From Pimelobacter simplex (GTDB lineage Bacteria; Actinomycetota; Actinomycetes; Propionibacteriales; Nocardioidaceae), in the NCBI RefSeq assembly GCF_024662235.1, contig NZ_CP096278.1:1-61745 (forward strand): a stretch of DNA of 61,745 bases, written 5' to 3'. The position numbers and the translations under genes were made by a program. This document shows positions 41,428-49,055 of this stretch, piece after piece. The notes under the pieces were generated by a model. That model made no database searches and was not told where the DNA came from. It worked only from the letters and a program-made list of their open reading frames with translations. Position 1 is the first letter of the stretch. Every line of letters starts with the position of its first letter.

Positions 41428-41470
41428 TCTCCTCGGTGCTCAGTGATGTGCGCTGAAAGGAGTAGGACTC

Positions 41471-42160
41471 ATGAGCGACAGCCCGCCCCCGGGCCTCGTG
41501 GAGGCCCTCGAGCAGTTCGTGGCGGTGGGGTCCATCGGGGCCGTCCTGTTCGCGATCTGCCTCGTGGCCATGCTCGGGTTCCGTTACGTCACGACGGGAG
41601 CCTTCACTCGTGAAGGCGCGTTGAAGCTGGACCTCGAGCGATACAAGCAGGAGATGGAGCACTACTCCTCTGCCGTGCACCGTCTGGTGGACGCCGGGGG
41701 AGGGGAGATGGTCATGGGTCTGCGGCTCGGCAATACGCCAGAGTTGCTGGCGATCGAGCTGAAGATGTGTGGCACGACCGCCGCGATCGCTGAGCGCGGC
41801 TACAGCCTGCACTTGCTCCCTGCGCGCCGGGGCGTCATGTTCCGCGCGATCCCGATCGATCCGCCGCGGAAGCCGGCCCGATTCACGCTCGTGATCGGCG
41901 ACCGTCAAGACCGGCACGCGACCCGCGACGGCGGGCCGGCGGAGACGCACGGCGCTCGGCGAAGCCCTGACGCGGAGCCTGTAGAGGTCGTCGAAGCTGA
42001 GGTGAGCGACGACGGCGAGGGCTGGCAGGTCTACGCGCCAGGCCGGCCCTGCAGTGAAGACGGCAACCCCATCGACGACCAACCGCCTCGGACACGGCGC
42101 GAACCGCCGTGGCGCTGGCCCCGACCGACGATCCTCAACCGAAAGCAGGACCGCACATGA
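41471..42160 (+). CDS. Single-pass membrane protein upstream of parA
   Basis: A 229-residue protein with one transmembrane segment (about 20-40), a helical region (LDLERYKQEMEHYSSAVHRLV) and an alpha/beta domain with no recognised motif; the C terminus is acidic then Arg/Trp-rich. ATG 41471 follows AAGGAG. The stop overlaps the parA start (ATGA), so the two are co-translated and the protein may anchor the partition complex to the membrane. That role is inference. Confidence 0.7.
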   Translation: MSDSPPPGLVEALEQFVAVGSIGAVLFAICLVAMLGFRYVTTGAFTREGALKLDLERYKQEMEHYSSAVHRLVDAGGGEMVMGLRLGNTPELLAIELKMCGTTAAIAERGYSLHLLPARRGVMFRAIPIDPPRKPARFTLVIGDRQDRHATRDGGPAETHGARRSPDAEPVEVVEAEVSDDGEGWQVYAPGRPCSEDGNPIDDQPPRTRREPPWRWPRPTILNRKQDRT

Positions 42161-42933
42161 CCATCTACTCCTTCGTCAGCCCCAAGGGTGGAGTCGGCAA
42201 GACCACATCCGCGGCCGAGGCGGTGCTCGTCTTGACCAGCGCCGGCCGGAAAGTGCTCGCGATCGACTTCGAACCGCAGGGCAACTTCGCCGCGCGGCTC
42301 GGGATCACCTTGGACACCCTGGTTGAGTCCGTGACCGACGACGTGCTGCGTGGCAACGCGACGCTCACAGAGGCCGCCGTACCGGCCCCGGCGGTCACTG
42401 GCGCCGACGTCGTCATCGGCACCCGTGACCTCGCAGCCTGGGACGCGGACCCGGAGACCGTGCACCTGCTCGCCGACGAGCTCGCACGCCTGGGCGACGC
42501 CTACGACGATGTCGTCATCGACACCCCGCCAAGCCTGCACAACCTGGTCCGCGCCGCCCTGGTGGCCGCCGACGTCGTGGTCGCGCTGGTGCAGTGCGCC
42601 ACGGAGGCCTTCGAGGCCGTCGCCGACGACCTCGTGCCGTTCGTCGAGCAGCGTGTCGCCGCGCGGCTACGCCCGGGTCAGCGCGTGCACTGGTTCGTGC
42701 CCACGATGGCCTTCTTGCAGACCAGCAGCACCAAGGACGTGCTGGAGATGCTCGAGGTCGACTACCCCGGACGGGTGACGGTGCCGATCAGGCACACGAC
42801 CGATGTCAAGGACGGGTACACCTCGGGCCTGCCCGTCGGGCTGTACCGCCCGAACTCGACCGCGGCGCAGGACTACGCCGTCGCGCTCGCGACCGTGCTC
42901 GCCCCCTCGCTCACCGCCGTCACCACCCGCTGA
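42157..42933 (+). CDS. parA: ParA partition ATPase
   Basis: A 258-residue ParA/Soj-type ATPase. The deviant Walker A KGGVGKTT is at residues 10-17, motif A' AIDFEPQGN near 35-43, and Walker B DVVIDTPPSLH near 123-133. It lacks an N-terminal DNA-binding domain, so it is the small type Ib class. It would drive plasmid segregation with the downstream partner. ATG 42157 overlaps the upstream stop, with AGGA before it. Confidence 0.92.
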   Translation: MTIYSFVSPKGGVGKTTSAAEAVLVLTSAGRKVLAIDFEPQGNFAARLGITLDTLVESVTDDVLRGNATLTEAAVPAPAVTGADVVIGTRDLAAWDADPETVHLLADELARLGDAYDDVVIDTPPSLHNLVRAALVAADVVVALVQCATEAFEAVADDLVPFVEQRVAARLRPGQRVHWFVPTMAFLQTSSTKDVLEMLEVDYPGRVTVPIRHTTDVKDGYTSGLPVGLYRPNSTAAQDYAVALATVLAPSLTAVTTR

Positions 42934-42953
42934 AGAAGGAAGGAGACCGACCA

Positions 42954-43679
42954 ATGGCAAACCCGAAGCGCGGGACCCTCCGTGACCGCCGACGCATGGC
43001 ATCCGACAACCTCGAGCAGGGGCACAAGGCGCCTGCGAGCACTCCCGCGACGGCACCTCCGGTCGACCCGGCGTCCGCGGCCGAGACGCCCACGGAGACC
43101 GCACCTACTCCCACGCCGGCCGCGACGGACGAGAAGAAGTCCGACAAGCCTGCCGAGGCCCGCGGCAACGCACCGGTGGCTGACCCCGGTGGGCTCGATG
43201 CACTGCAGCGTGGCCTGGAGGGCAAGCGCCGTAAGACGACCGCGGAGATCGCGCGCGAGCAAGGCAAGGTCGCGCTCGGGCTGTACTTCCCTGTCGTCGA
43301 CGACCTGGAGCTGGCGCGCCGAGCGTTCGCCACGGACTTCTACGAGCACGACGGCCCCGCTGCATTCTCGGAGTGGCTCTCGCGGGCGATCCTTGCGCAC
43401 GCCAAGCGGACGCCCGGTCAGCGCGCCGAGCTCGCGCAGCCCCGCCGAGAGAAGAGCCGTGGCGTGAAGGGCAAGCTCCGCAAGATCGATGTGCGGCCCG
43501 AGATCAGCGCCGCGGTCGAGGCCGGTCGGACGGCCGACCGGGAGGAGCTGCGTCGCACGACGTCCGTGTCGGCGTGGTGCTACGACGCGGTCATGGCCGC
43601 GATCGACGACACCAGGAACCGCACCGCCGGAGACCTCGTGGTGATCGACGGTCCGCTGCCGTCGCGGCTCAGGAAGTAG
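42954..43679 (+). CDS. ParB-like partition partner (centromere-binding candidate)
   Basis: A 241-residue protein 20 bases after parA with AAGGAGAC upstream. The N-terminal about 80 residues are Thr/Pro/Ala-rich and disordered. The central and C-terminal parts (about 95-241) look helical and basic, with a segment (ALGLYFPVVDDLELARRAFATDFYEH) like the RHH or helical folds of small ParB-type proteins. No ParB nuclease or CTPase motif is visible. The role is inferred from its place directly after parA. Confidence 0.68.
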   Translation: MANPKRGTLRDRRRMASDNLEQGHKAPASTPATAPPVDPASAAETPTETAPTPTPAATDEKKSDKPAEARGNAPVADPGGLDALQRGLEGKRRKTTAEIAREQGKVALGLYFPVVDDLELARRAFATDFYEHDGPAAFSEWLSRAILAHAKRTPGQRAELAQPRREKSRGVKGKLRKIDVRPEISAAVEAGRTADREELRRTTSVSAWCYDAVMAAIDDTRNRTAGDLVVIDGPLPSRLRK

Positions 43680-43688
43680 GGCAGATCG

Positions 43689-43850
43689 ATGCTCTGCGAT
43701 CCGTGCAGTCAGGCCGGCCACGACGCCTCCACGTGCGCCAATCACAGCGTGCCGATGATCGCCCGTGCCTGCGCCTGCGGCTGCGCCAGCATCGCCACCG
43801 ACCCAGCGCCGTACTGGACACACGTCAGCGCGACGAAGGACGAGAAGTGA
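43689..43850 (+). CDS. Cysteine-rich mini-protein (53 aa)
   Basis: ATG 43689 begins nine bases after the ParB-like gene. A 53-residue peptide with seven cysteines, including MLCDPC and ARACACGC, and two histidines (GHDAS, CANHS), consistent with binding two metals. The stop overlaps the next start (GTGA), which supports real translation. Function unknown. Confidence 0.55.
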   Translation: MLCDPCSQAGHDASTCANHSVPMIARACACGCASIATDPAPYWTHVSATKDEK

Positions 43851-44104
43851 CCGCGGACAAGTACCCCGGACTCAGTGAGCCCGACCGCCAGCGCGTGATG
43901 CAGCTCGACCGGACCATCAGCACGCGCCTCACCCTCGTCGCCGGTCTGGCCATCGTCGCCATCGTCAGCGACCAGACGTCGGTCCGCATCATCATGGCCG
44001 GAGCGATCGTCATCACCCTCGCCCTGCTCCAGCCCGTGCTGCGACAGCGGCACCGCCTGACCAACCCTGACCGATACCGCTCGAAGAACGGAGGGAGCCG
44101 ATGA
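43847..44104 (+). CDS. Small two-TM membrane protein (85 aa)
   Basis: GTG 43847 overlaps the stop of the Cys-rich gene (GTGA) and has GAAGGA upstream; 85 residues. A charged N terminus (YPGLSEPDRQRVMQLDRTIS) leads to two hydrophobic helices (about 28-42 and 46-64), then a basic tail. The stop overlaps the next start (ATGA). No family was recognised. Confidence 0.65.
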   Translation: MTADKYPGLSEPDRQRVMQLDRTISTRLTLVAGLAIVAIVSDQTSVRIIMAGAIVITLALLQPVLRQRHRLTNPDRYRSKNGGSR

Positions 44105-44505
44105 GCTGGGAGACCGTCGACGGCACCCACGAGTGCTACGTCCTGCCCGAGTTCGCCGACGGCGCGCGAGGCGCCAACGTGTCCGGCCTGGGGGAGCCGG
44201 CCAACCACGTCGTGGTCGCCTTCGCGATCGACGCCGACACGCACCAGCGCGTCGCGACCGCCGTCCGTCCGGCCTCCGAGGTTGTCGGCTGGCGAGTCTG
44301 CTGCGACTGCCGCGACAGCCTGGCGGGTCCGATCCGGACGATGTGGGTGGGGCCGCTCGTCGACCGCGTCGACGAGCCAGATCAAGCTGGACCAGGACGC
44401 GTGTTCCTCGCGGACGGCGACGTCGTCAACGCCGACGCGATCGACCCCGCACCGTTCTACGACGCCTGGGTCAGCGGTCACGTCCCCGACGCCATCACCG
44501 CGTGA
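44101..44505 (+). CDS. Accessory protein of unknown function (134 aa)
   Basis: A 134-residue soluble acidic protein coupled by ATGA to the preceding membrane gene. It has a beta-rich N-terminal half (HVVVAFAIDADTHQRVAT), then CCDCRD, a possible metal or disulfide cluster, and an acidic C-terminal half. No family was recognised. Last gene of the partition-associated unit before a strong bidirectional terminator. Confidence 0.68.
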   Translation: MSWETVDGTHECYVLPEFADGARGANVSGLGEPANHVVVAFAIDADTHQRVATAVRPASEVVGWRVCCDCRDSLAGPIRTMWVGPLVDRVDEPDQAGPGRVFLADGDVVNADAIDPAPFYDAWVSGHVPDAITA

Positions 44506-44579
44506 AGAGTCGGACCCTCCATCTACCGTCGGTCACCCCCGACTCACGGGTGATGATCGCCCTCATCCTCTAGGCCAAC

Positions 44580-44627
44580 AGCAACGCCCCCGGGCTCCTC
44601 TCAAGGGAGTAGCCCGGGGGCGTTGCT
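44580..44627. terminator. Bidirectional terminator, 17-bp perfect stem
   Basis: AGCAACGCCCCCGGGCT pairs perfectly with AGCCCGGGGGCGTTGCT across 14 bases, between two convergent genes (ending at 44505 and 44634). Confidence 0.92.
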
Positions 44628-44633
44628 GCGTCC

Positions 44634-44978
44634 CTAGCCGGCCAGGCTGACGCCGTCCTGACCTTGGTTGCTCGCGCCTGCAGAGCCCGGAGCCGTGCCA
44701 CGCCCCTGGCCGCCGGTGCTCTTGCGGGTCGACTTCCGGCGCGTGCTGCGCTTGGGCTGGTCGGGGATCGTGATGCCGAGCTGGCGCAGTTCGTTGCTGG
44801 TCCAGCCGGCGTCGGTCGCGACGTCGAGCGCCGCGATCAGCTCCTGCTCGGCCTCCTCCAGTGCGACGCGTGCCGCGTCGGCGGCCGCTGCTGCCTTGTC
44901 GACGCCGTCGATCGCCGTCATGCGCTCCTCGAGGAGGAGCTGTGCACGCTCCCGGACGGTGCGGTTCTCATCACTCAT
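44634..44978 (-). CDS. Small charged helical protein next to oriT candidate
   Basis: A 114-residue protein. Residues about 5-55 form a charged helix or coiled coil (ERAQLLLEERMTAID...ALEEAEQELIAAL), then GWTSNELRQLGI, then a Lys/Arg/Ser/Thr tail (RSTRRKSTRKSTGG). It is divergent from the MobC-like gene across a hairpin-rich region, so an auxiliary relaxosome or DNA-binding role is likely but not shown. ATG 44978; the ribosome site is weak, perhaps a leaderless message. Confidence 0.65.
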   Translation of the reverse strand: MSDENRTVRERAQLLLEERMTAIDGVDKAAAAADAARVALEEAEQELIAALDVATDAGWTSNELRQLGITIPDQPKRSTRRKSTRKSTGGQGRGTAPGSAGASNQGQDGVSLAG

Positions 44979-45042
44979 GGTGTGCAGCGTAGGCGTTCAC
45001 GCCAACCTCTGCCACCGGTCTCCCCCCTCCTCGCTGCCTCCC

Positions 45043-45168
45043 CCCGCTTTGCGGGCGAGCGACGCGAACGTCGCGCTGGTGCGCGACGGCCTCCGGCGGG
45101 AGCAAGATGTACGGTATGGTGCCCTTACGGGCCCCATACCGGGGAGAAGGCCGCTGACGCGCGGCCTT
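45043..45168. other. Candidate origin of transfer (oriT)
   Basis: Four hairpins in 126 bases between divergent genes, just before the MobC-like and relaxase genes: CCCGC-ttt-GCGGG (45043-45055), GCGACG-cgaa-CGTCGC (45059-45074), GGTATGGTGCCC-ttac-GGGCCCCATACC (45113-45140, 11 of 12 pairs), and AAGGCCGC-6 bases-GCGGCCTT (45147-45168). Relaxases often nick next to such a repeat. The nick site cannot be placed by eye. Confidence 0.6.
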
Positions 45169-45195
45169 GAAAAGCGGGGAGAGGTGGCATCGACG

Positions 45196-45609
45196 ATGGC
45201 TGAGAAGAGCGAGGAGAAGACCGCAGGACGAACGAAGACGCGGCGCCGGCGCAACCAGGGCGGTGCGCGACCAAACCGCACGGTCATCCGCCACACCGAC
45301 GAGGAATGGGCCCGCGTCAACGCTGCCGCGTCGCACCTCGGCCTCAGCGTGCCCGGCTTCTACGAGCGTGCAGCGTTCGCTGGATCCGCGCAGGCTGCCG
45401 TCGAGCTCTCGATCATCGAGGACGAGCTGTTCGGCGTTCGCCGCCTGCTCGCCAACGCCGCCAACAACCTCAACCAGGTCGCGCGCTCGCTGAACACTGA
45501 CGGCTCTCACGAGCCCGCCCAGCTCGCGGGCAGCCTGCAGTTGTTCGAGGACACGATCGCGCGCCTCAACGGTCTGCTCGACTCCCTGCCCGGTCACGGC
45601 ATCCAGTGA
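45196..45609 (+). CDS. MobC-like relaxosome accessory protein
   Basis: A 137-residue protein. A basic N terminus (TKTRRRRNQGGARPNRTVIR) is followed by an RHH-like DNA-binding segment (TDEEWARVNAAASHLGLSV) and a MobC-type helix with ANNLNQVARSLN. MobC proteins bind oriT and help the relaxase melt and nick it. ATG 45196 is chosen; GTG 45184 is an alternative. The stop overlaps the relaxase start (GTGA), the usual mobC-relaxase coupling. Confidence 0.85.
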   Translation: MAEKSEEKTAGRTKTRRRRNQGGARPNRTVIRHTDEEWARVNAAASHLGLSVPGFYERAAFAGSAQAAVELSIIEDELFGVRRLLANAANNLNQVARSLNTDGSHEPAQLAGSLQLFEDTIARLNGLLDSLPGHGIQ

Positions 45610-47441
45610 TCATTCGCTGTCACAAGACCGGCAAGGACGCCGCCGGCCTGACCCGGTATCTCTTCGGCCCGGGCAAGGCCAACGAGCACACCAACCAACG
45701 GATGGTCGCCGGGTCTCCTGAACTCGCGGGGGAGTGGTCCGGTGCCGCGTTGTCGATGCGCGAGGCGACGCACCTGGGCCGCGTTGTCGAGGCGTCCTGG
45801 CGACGCCAGTACGCCCCCGAGCTCGCGCTCGCGGGCGTCGGCGCAGGCGGCATCTCCCGCGACGGCCTGCACAGCAACATCACCGAACGCCTGGCTGATG
45901 GCCGCGCCGACGGCTCGGTCCGTTTCGACCTCGCGGCCCAGCAGGACCACGTCTTCCACGCGTCCCTCTCGCTGCACCCCGACGACCCCGGCCTGACTGA
46001 TGAGCAGTGGAACGAGGTCGCGACCAAGTACGTCGAGGAGATGGGTTTCACCGGTGTCGACGGGCGACCCGACTGCTCGTGGTTCGCGGTGCACCATGGG
46101 CGCTCGTCGCGCCAGCTCGGGGATGACGGCAAGAAGGACCCGACGCACCCCGGGAACGACCACATCCACATCGTGGTCTGCGTGACCCGCCGAGACGGGT
46201 CGCGGGTCGACCTGCACAACTCGGGCCGACGCTCCCAGGAGGTGCGCCGCGACGTGCTCGAGAAGCTGCCGTACCTCACCCCGCTGCACGAATCCGGCCG
46301 CGCCGCGAACACGCCGAGCCCGAGCAGCTTCACTGCGGCCGAGCACAACATGGCGCGCGATCGCGCGGCCCGCGGAGACGGACCGGCGACCCCCGACCGC
46401 GTGCTTCTTCAGCGGATCCTGCGGGCGGCCGCGACCGACGCGACGACCGAGGCCGGCTTCATCAACAACGTCATCAAGAACCCGCGCATGGAGATCGCCG
46501 CGGCGCGCTGGAAGCCGGGCACCGACCAGCAGGTCGTGACCGGCTACAAGATCCGGTTCAAGGACGGCACCTGGTTCTCGGCCTCGACGCTCGCGCCCGA
46601 CCTCACGCTGTCCAAGCTGCGCCCCGGGTGGCGCAGCGAGACCGATGAGTCCCGGGAGTACGCGCGCGCTCTATGGGCCGAGCAGGCGCCGGGGGAGAAG
46701 CGCGTCACGACCACCGATGCCCCCGCGCAGCTCGACCAGGCCGCCGTCGCGCTCGCGGCCGTCAACGACGCCCTCGCGGACCTCGACCCCGCCGCGGTCG
46801 ACGCCTGGAACGACGTCGCCGCGGCGACCGCTGGCACGGTCGCCGTCGTGGCCACGGCCGCGCCCCGCGGTCTCGACGAGCACGGCCGCGAGACCGGTTT
46901 CAGCGTCGACGCAGGACGTGCCTCCGACGTCTTGACCCGGCAGTGGCTCGCAGACAACTACAACCGCCAGGCGACGTCGCAGGCCCCTCCGAAGGTCCCC
47001 GCCGGGCTGTCCAACATGGAGCTGGCCGCGCGCCATATCCAGCTCGCAGTTCGCGCTACGAGCACCGACCGGCACCAGGGCTGGCTGGCCGTCCTCCAGC
47101 AGCTCATGCGCACCGTCAACGCGATCGCCGACGCGAAGGCCGCGCGCGGCGAACTCGTCGGTGCGCTGTCCCTGCGCCGTGACGCCGTCACGGCTATGGG
47201 ACGCCTCGAGGCGTGGGTAGGCACTCGCGCTGCCGACCCCGGCGCCGATGCAGCATCGACGCCGGTGTCGGGGGAGCGGGGCCCGGAGCTGAGCGAAGCC
47301 GCGCGCGCCGCACGGGAGGCGTCCGGTCACGCCCGCGGGCCAGCGCCGCAGGCTCCGCAGCCCGCGCCCGCGGCTGGCGAGGCGCGCGTCAACCGTGGGC
47401 CCGACGGTCCCAAGCCCGGACGCAGCCCGCGCCGCGGGTAG
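45606..47441 (+). CDS. Relaxase (MobA/VirD2-type HUH nuclease)
   Basis: GTG 45606 overlaps the mobC stop; 611 residues. The N-terminal about 210 residues hold the HUH fold: HKTGKDAAGLTRYLF at the start, AVHHGR (H163/H164) and NDHIHIVV (H186, H188), the metal-binding histidines. It nicks oriT, stays bound to the strand and leads it through the channel. The rest is helical, then a disordered end. The C terminus carries AREASGHA (569-576), then GEARVNRGPDGPKPGRSPRR, a tail shared with the giant protein, primase and 261-residue protein. The catalytic Tyr was not placed with certainty (Y18 is a candidate). Confidence 0.9.
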   Translation: MIIRCHKTGKDAAGLTRYLFGPGKANEHTNQRMVAGSPELAGEWSGAALSMREATHLGRVVEASWRRQYAPELALAGVGAGGISRDGLHSNITERLADGRADGSVRFDLAAQQDHVFHASLSLHPDDPGLTDEQWNEVATKYVEEMGFTGVDGRPDCSWFAVHHGRSSRQLGDDGKKDPTHPGNDHIHIVVCVTRRDGSRVDLHNSGRRSQEVRRDVLEKLPYLTPLHESGRAANTPSPSSFTAAEHNMARDRAARGDGPATPDRVLLQRILRAAATDATTEAGFINNVIKNPRMEIAAARWKPGTDQQVVTGYKIRFKDGTWFSASTLAPDLTLSKLRPGWRSETDESREYARALWAEQAPGEKRVTTTDAPAQLDQAAVALAAVNDALADLDPAAVDAWNDVAAATAGTVAVVATAAPRGLDEHGRETGFSVDAGRASDVLTRQWLADNYNRQATSQAPPKVPAGLSNMELAARHIQLAVRATSTDRHQGWLAVLQQLMRTVNAIADAKAARGELVGALSLRRDAVTAMGRLEAWVGTRAADPGADAASTPVSGERGPELSEAARAAREASGHARGPAPQAPQPAPAAGEARVNRGPDGPKPGRSPRRG

Positions 47442-47480
47442 CCGCACTGGACGAGCGCAACGAGGAGAGCGGAGAGCTAC

Positions 47481-48287
47481 ATGGCCAACATCGCGGGGCG
47501 ACGCTGCGCCTGGTGCAAGGGCCCGATCGCGCTGACCGCACGTCGCGACACCGTGACGTGCTCGAAGCGCTGCCGCCAGGCGCGACACCGCTTCACCACC
47601 GCGGTCAACGCCGACCGGCCGGCCCTGCCCACTACGGCGGCGCCTGCCGGTCGAGGTCGGCGGCTCGCCTACGCCGACCCGCCCTACCCGGACCTCGCCA
47701 GCCGCTACTACCGAGACCACCCCGACTTCGCCGGCGAGGTCGACCACGAGCAGCTCGTCGACGAGCTCGCGCGCTACGACGGCTGGGCACTCTCGACCTC
47801 CGCCCGCGCGCTGCCCGACGTCCTGCGCATCTGCCCCGCCGGCGTTCGCGTCGCGGCATGGCACCGCGGTGCAGCGAGCTTCGCCCGCTCGCCCTACCCG
47901 CTCACCGCGTGGGAGCCGGTCATCTACGTCCCGGTCGGCCGAGCGCCCGTCGACGACGCCTCGACCGAGGTCCTACGCGACGGCTACGCACCTGGTGGCC
48001 GCGACGGCTCCGCCGCGGTGGTCGACGACGTCTCAACCGCACAGCCGCCCGCGGTCGTCGACTCGCTGATCTACGTCGCGCAGCCGCGGCGCAGCGATCC
48101 CGCGCGCGTGGTCGGAGCCAAGCCCGCGACCTACTGCCGCTGGATCTTCGACCTGCTCGGCGCCGACCCGCACCGAGGTGACACGCTCGATGACCTCTTC
48201 CCCGGTTCCGGAGGCGTGGCCCGCGCGTGGGAGATCTTCGCTGCAGCACAGGGTCGCCCGAAGCCCGCGGCCGTGCTGGCCGTCTAG
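47481..48287 (+). CDS. Adenine-specific DNA methyltransferase with N-terminal zinc finger
   Basis: A 268-residue protein. N-terminal CAWCKGP...CSKRC (about 9-31) is a zinc finger of the kind found on small DNA enzymes. A methyltransferase domain with catalytic YADPPYPD (about 64-71) and, in circularly permuted order, the SAM-binding DLFPGSGGVARAW near the C terminus. This suggests an N6-adenine or N4-cytosine enzyme with the DPPY motif. It has no partner nuclease. It follows the relaxase by 40 bases with GGAGAGC ahead of ATG 47481, so it is probably in the mobilisation transcript. Confidence 0.87.
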   Translation: MANIAGRRCAWCKGPIALTARRDTVTCSKRCRQARHRFTTAVNADRPALPTTAAPAGRGRRLAYADPPYPDLASRYYRDHPDFAGEVDHEQLVDELARYDGWALSTSARALPDVLRICPAGVRVAAWHRGAASFARSPYPLTAWEPVIYVPVGRAPVDDASTEVLRDGYAPGGRDGSAAVVDDVSTAQPPAVVDSLIYVAQPRRSDPARVVGAKPATYCRWIFDLLGADPHRGDTLDDLFPGSGGVARAWEIFAAAQGRPKPAAVLAV

Positions 48288-48312
48288 CTTCGGTCGACTG
48301 CTGCCGGGGGCG

Positions 48313-48606
48313 TCAGATGAAGAAGATCGCGACGACGCCCACCGCACCAACGACCGCGATCCCACAGAAGGCGAGCGCCTCGAGGCGGTGAAGCCTCTGG
48401 TACGTCGGGGAGGAGCGCCGGTAAACCGCTAGGTAGGCCCCCACGTTGATGTACAGCGACACCACGGCGAGCACGGCGAACGCCTGCCTGGAGAACGGCA
48501 GCGCGATGAACGCCGCCACGATGAAGGCCACCGACAACCAGAGCGCAGGAAGTGGCCCTCGTCGGCGCTGACTCGTCTTCCGAGTGTCAATCTCGCTGTC
48601 GGTCAC
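48313..48606 (-). CDS. Small membrane protein (97 aa)
   Basis: A 97-residue protein with a basic N terminus (TRKTSQRRRGP) and three hydrophobic helices (about 20-38, 41-60, 77-97). The start overlaps the upstream stop (ATGA), making it the last gene of a three-gene unit. No family was recognised; it converges with the methyltransferase gene 25 bases away. Confidence 0.65.
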   Translation of the reverse strand: MTDSEIDTRKTSQRRRGPLPALWLSVAFIVAAFIALPFSRQAFAVLAVVSLYINVGAYLAVYRRSSPTYQRLHRLEALAFCGIAVVGAVGVVAIFFI

Positions 48607-49055
48607 CGATGCTTCTCCTCGACGTAGGCGCTGAATCTGTCGTGGGCCAGACGCTGTGAGGCGCGGCCGCGAAGGTCGTCAAGAATCTGGGTGCGGGCCT
48701 CGGCGATGGTGCGCGCCGGGTCGACGTCCCCGTCGATCGGGATTCTCACCCGCCCAGCATCGCACCACGGCACCCGCGAGGTGCGAACGAAAGCTAGCCT
48801 GCGCGCGAGGCGGCGAAGCGGGTGACCGGCCGTCTCCCGGCGCATGCGGCCGTACGGCGTCTCGAACTGCAGCGCGACGGTGACGGTCGTGTAGTTGACG
48901 CTGGCGGTCCAGCGTGCGACGTCCAGTGTGTGCGAGTACCGAGCCCGCGTGTCCAGGAGCAGGTAGTTCGCCGCCGGGTCCAGCAGGCCGCCGATCTCAC
49001 GAGCATCGCGCGAATCGCAGGCCTCCACGACGTGATCGAACGTCTCCTCCCTCAT
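48603..49055 (-). CDS. Unknown protein (150 aa)
   Basis: A 150-residue soluble protein (EETFDHVVEACDSRDAREIG, NYLLLDTRARYSHTLDVARW, VNYTTVTVALQFETPYG). No membrane segment and no recognised motif. It is coupled by ATGA at both ends to its neighbours, which supports it as a real gene. Role unknown; it probably works with the 530-residue protein encoded just upstream. Confidence 0.68.
   Translation of the reverse strand: MREETFDHVVEACDSRDAREIGGLLDPAANYLLLDTRARYSHTLDVARWTASVNYTTVTVALQFETPYGRMRRETAGHPLRRLARRLAFVRTSRVPWCDAGRVRIPIDGDVDPARTIAEARTQILDDLRGRASQRLAHDRFSAYVEEKHR

Noticed and set aside
23346..47475. GAGGAGAGGGGAG copies as ordinary ribosome sites
   Set aside because: Several copies are not followed by a start codon, are in reverse orientation, or extend well beyond the ribosome site, so they are reported as a dispersed motif instead.
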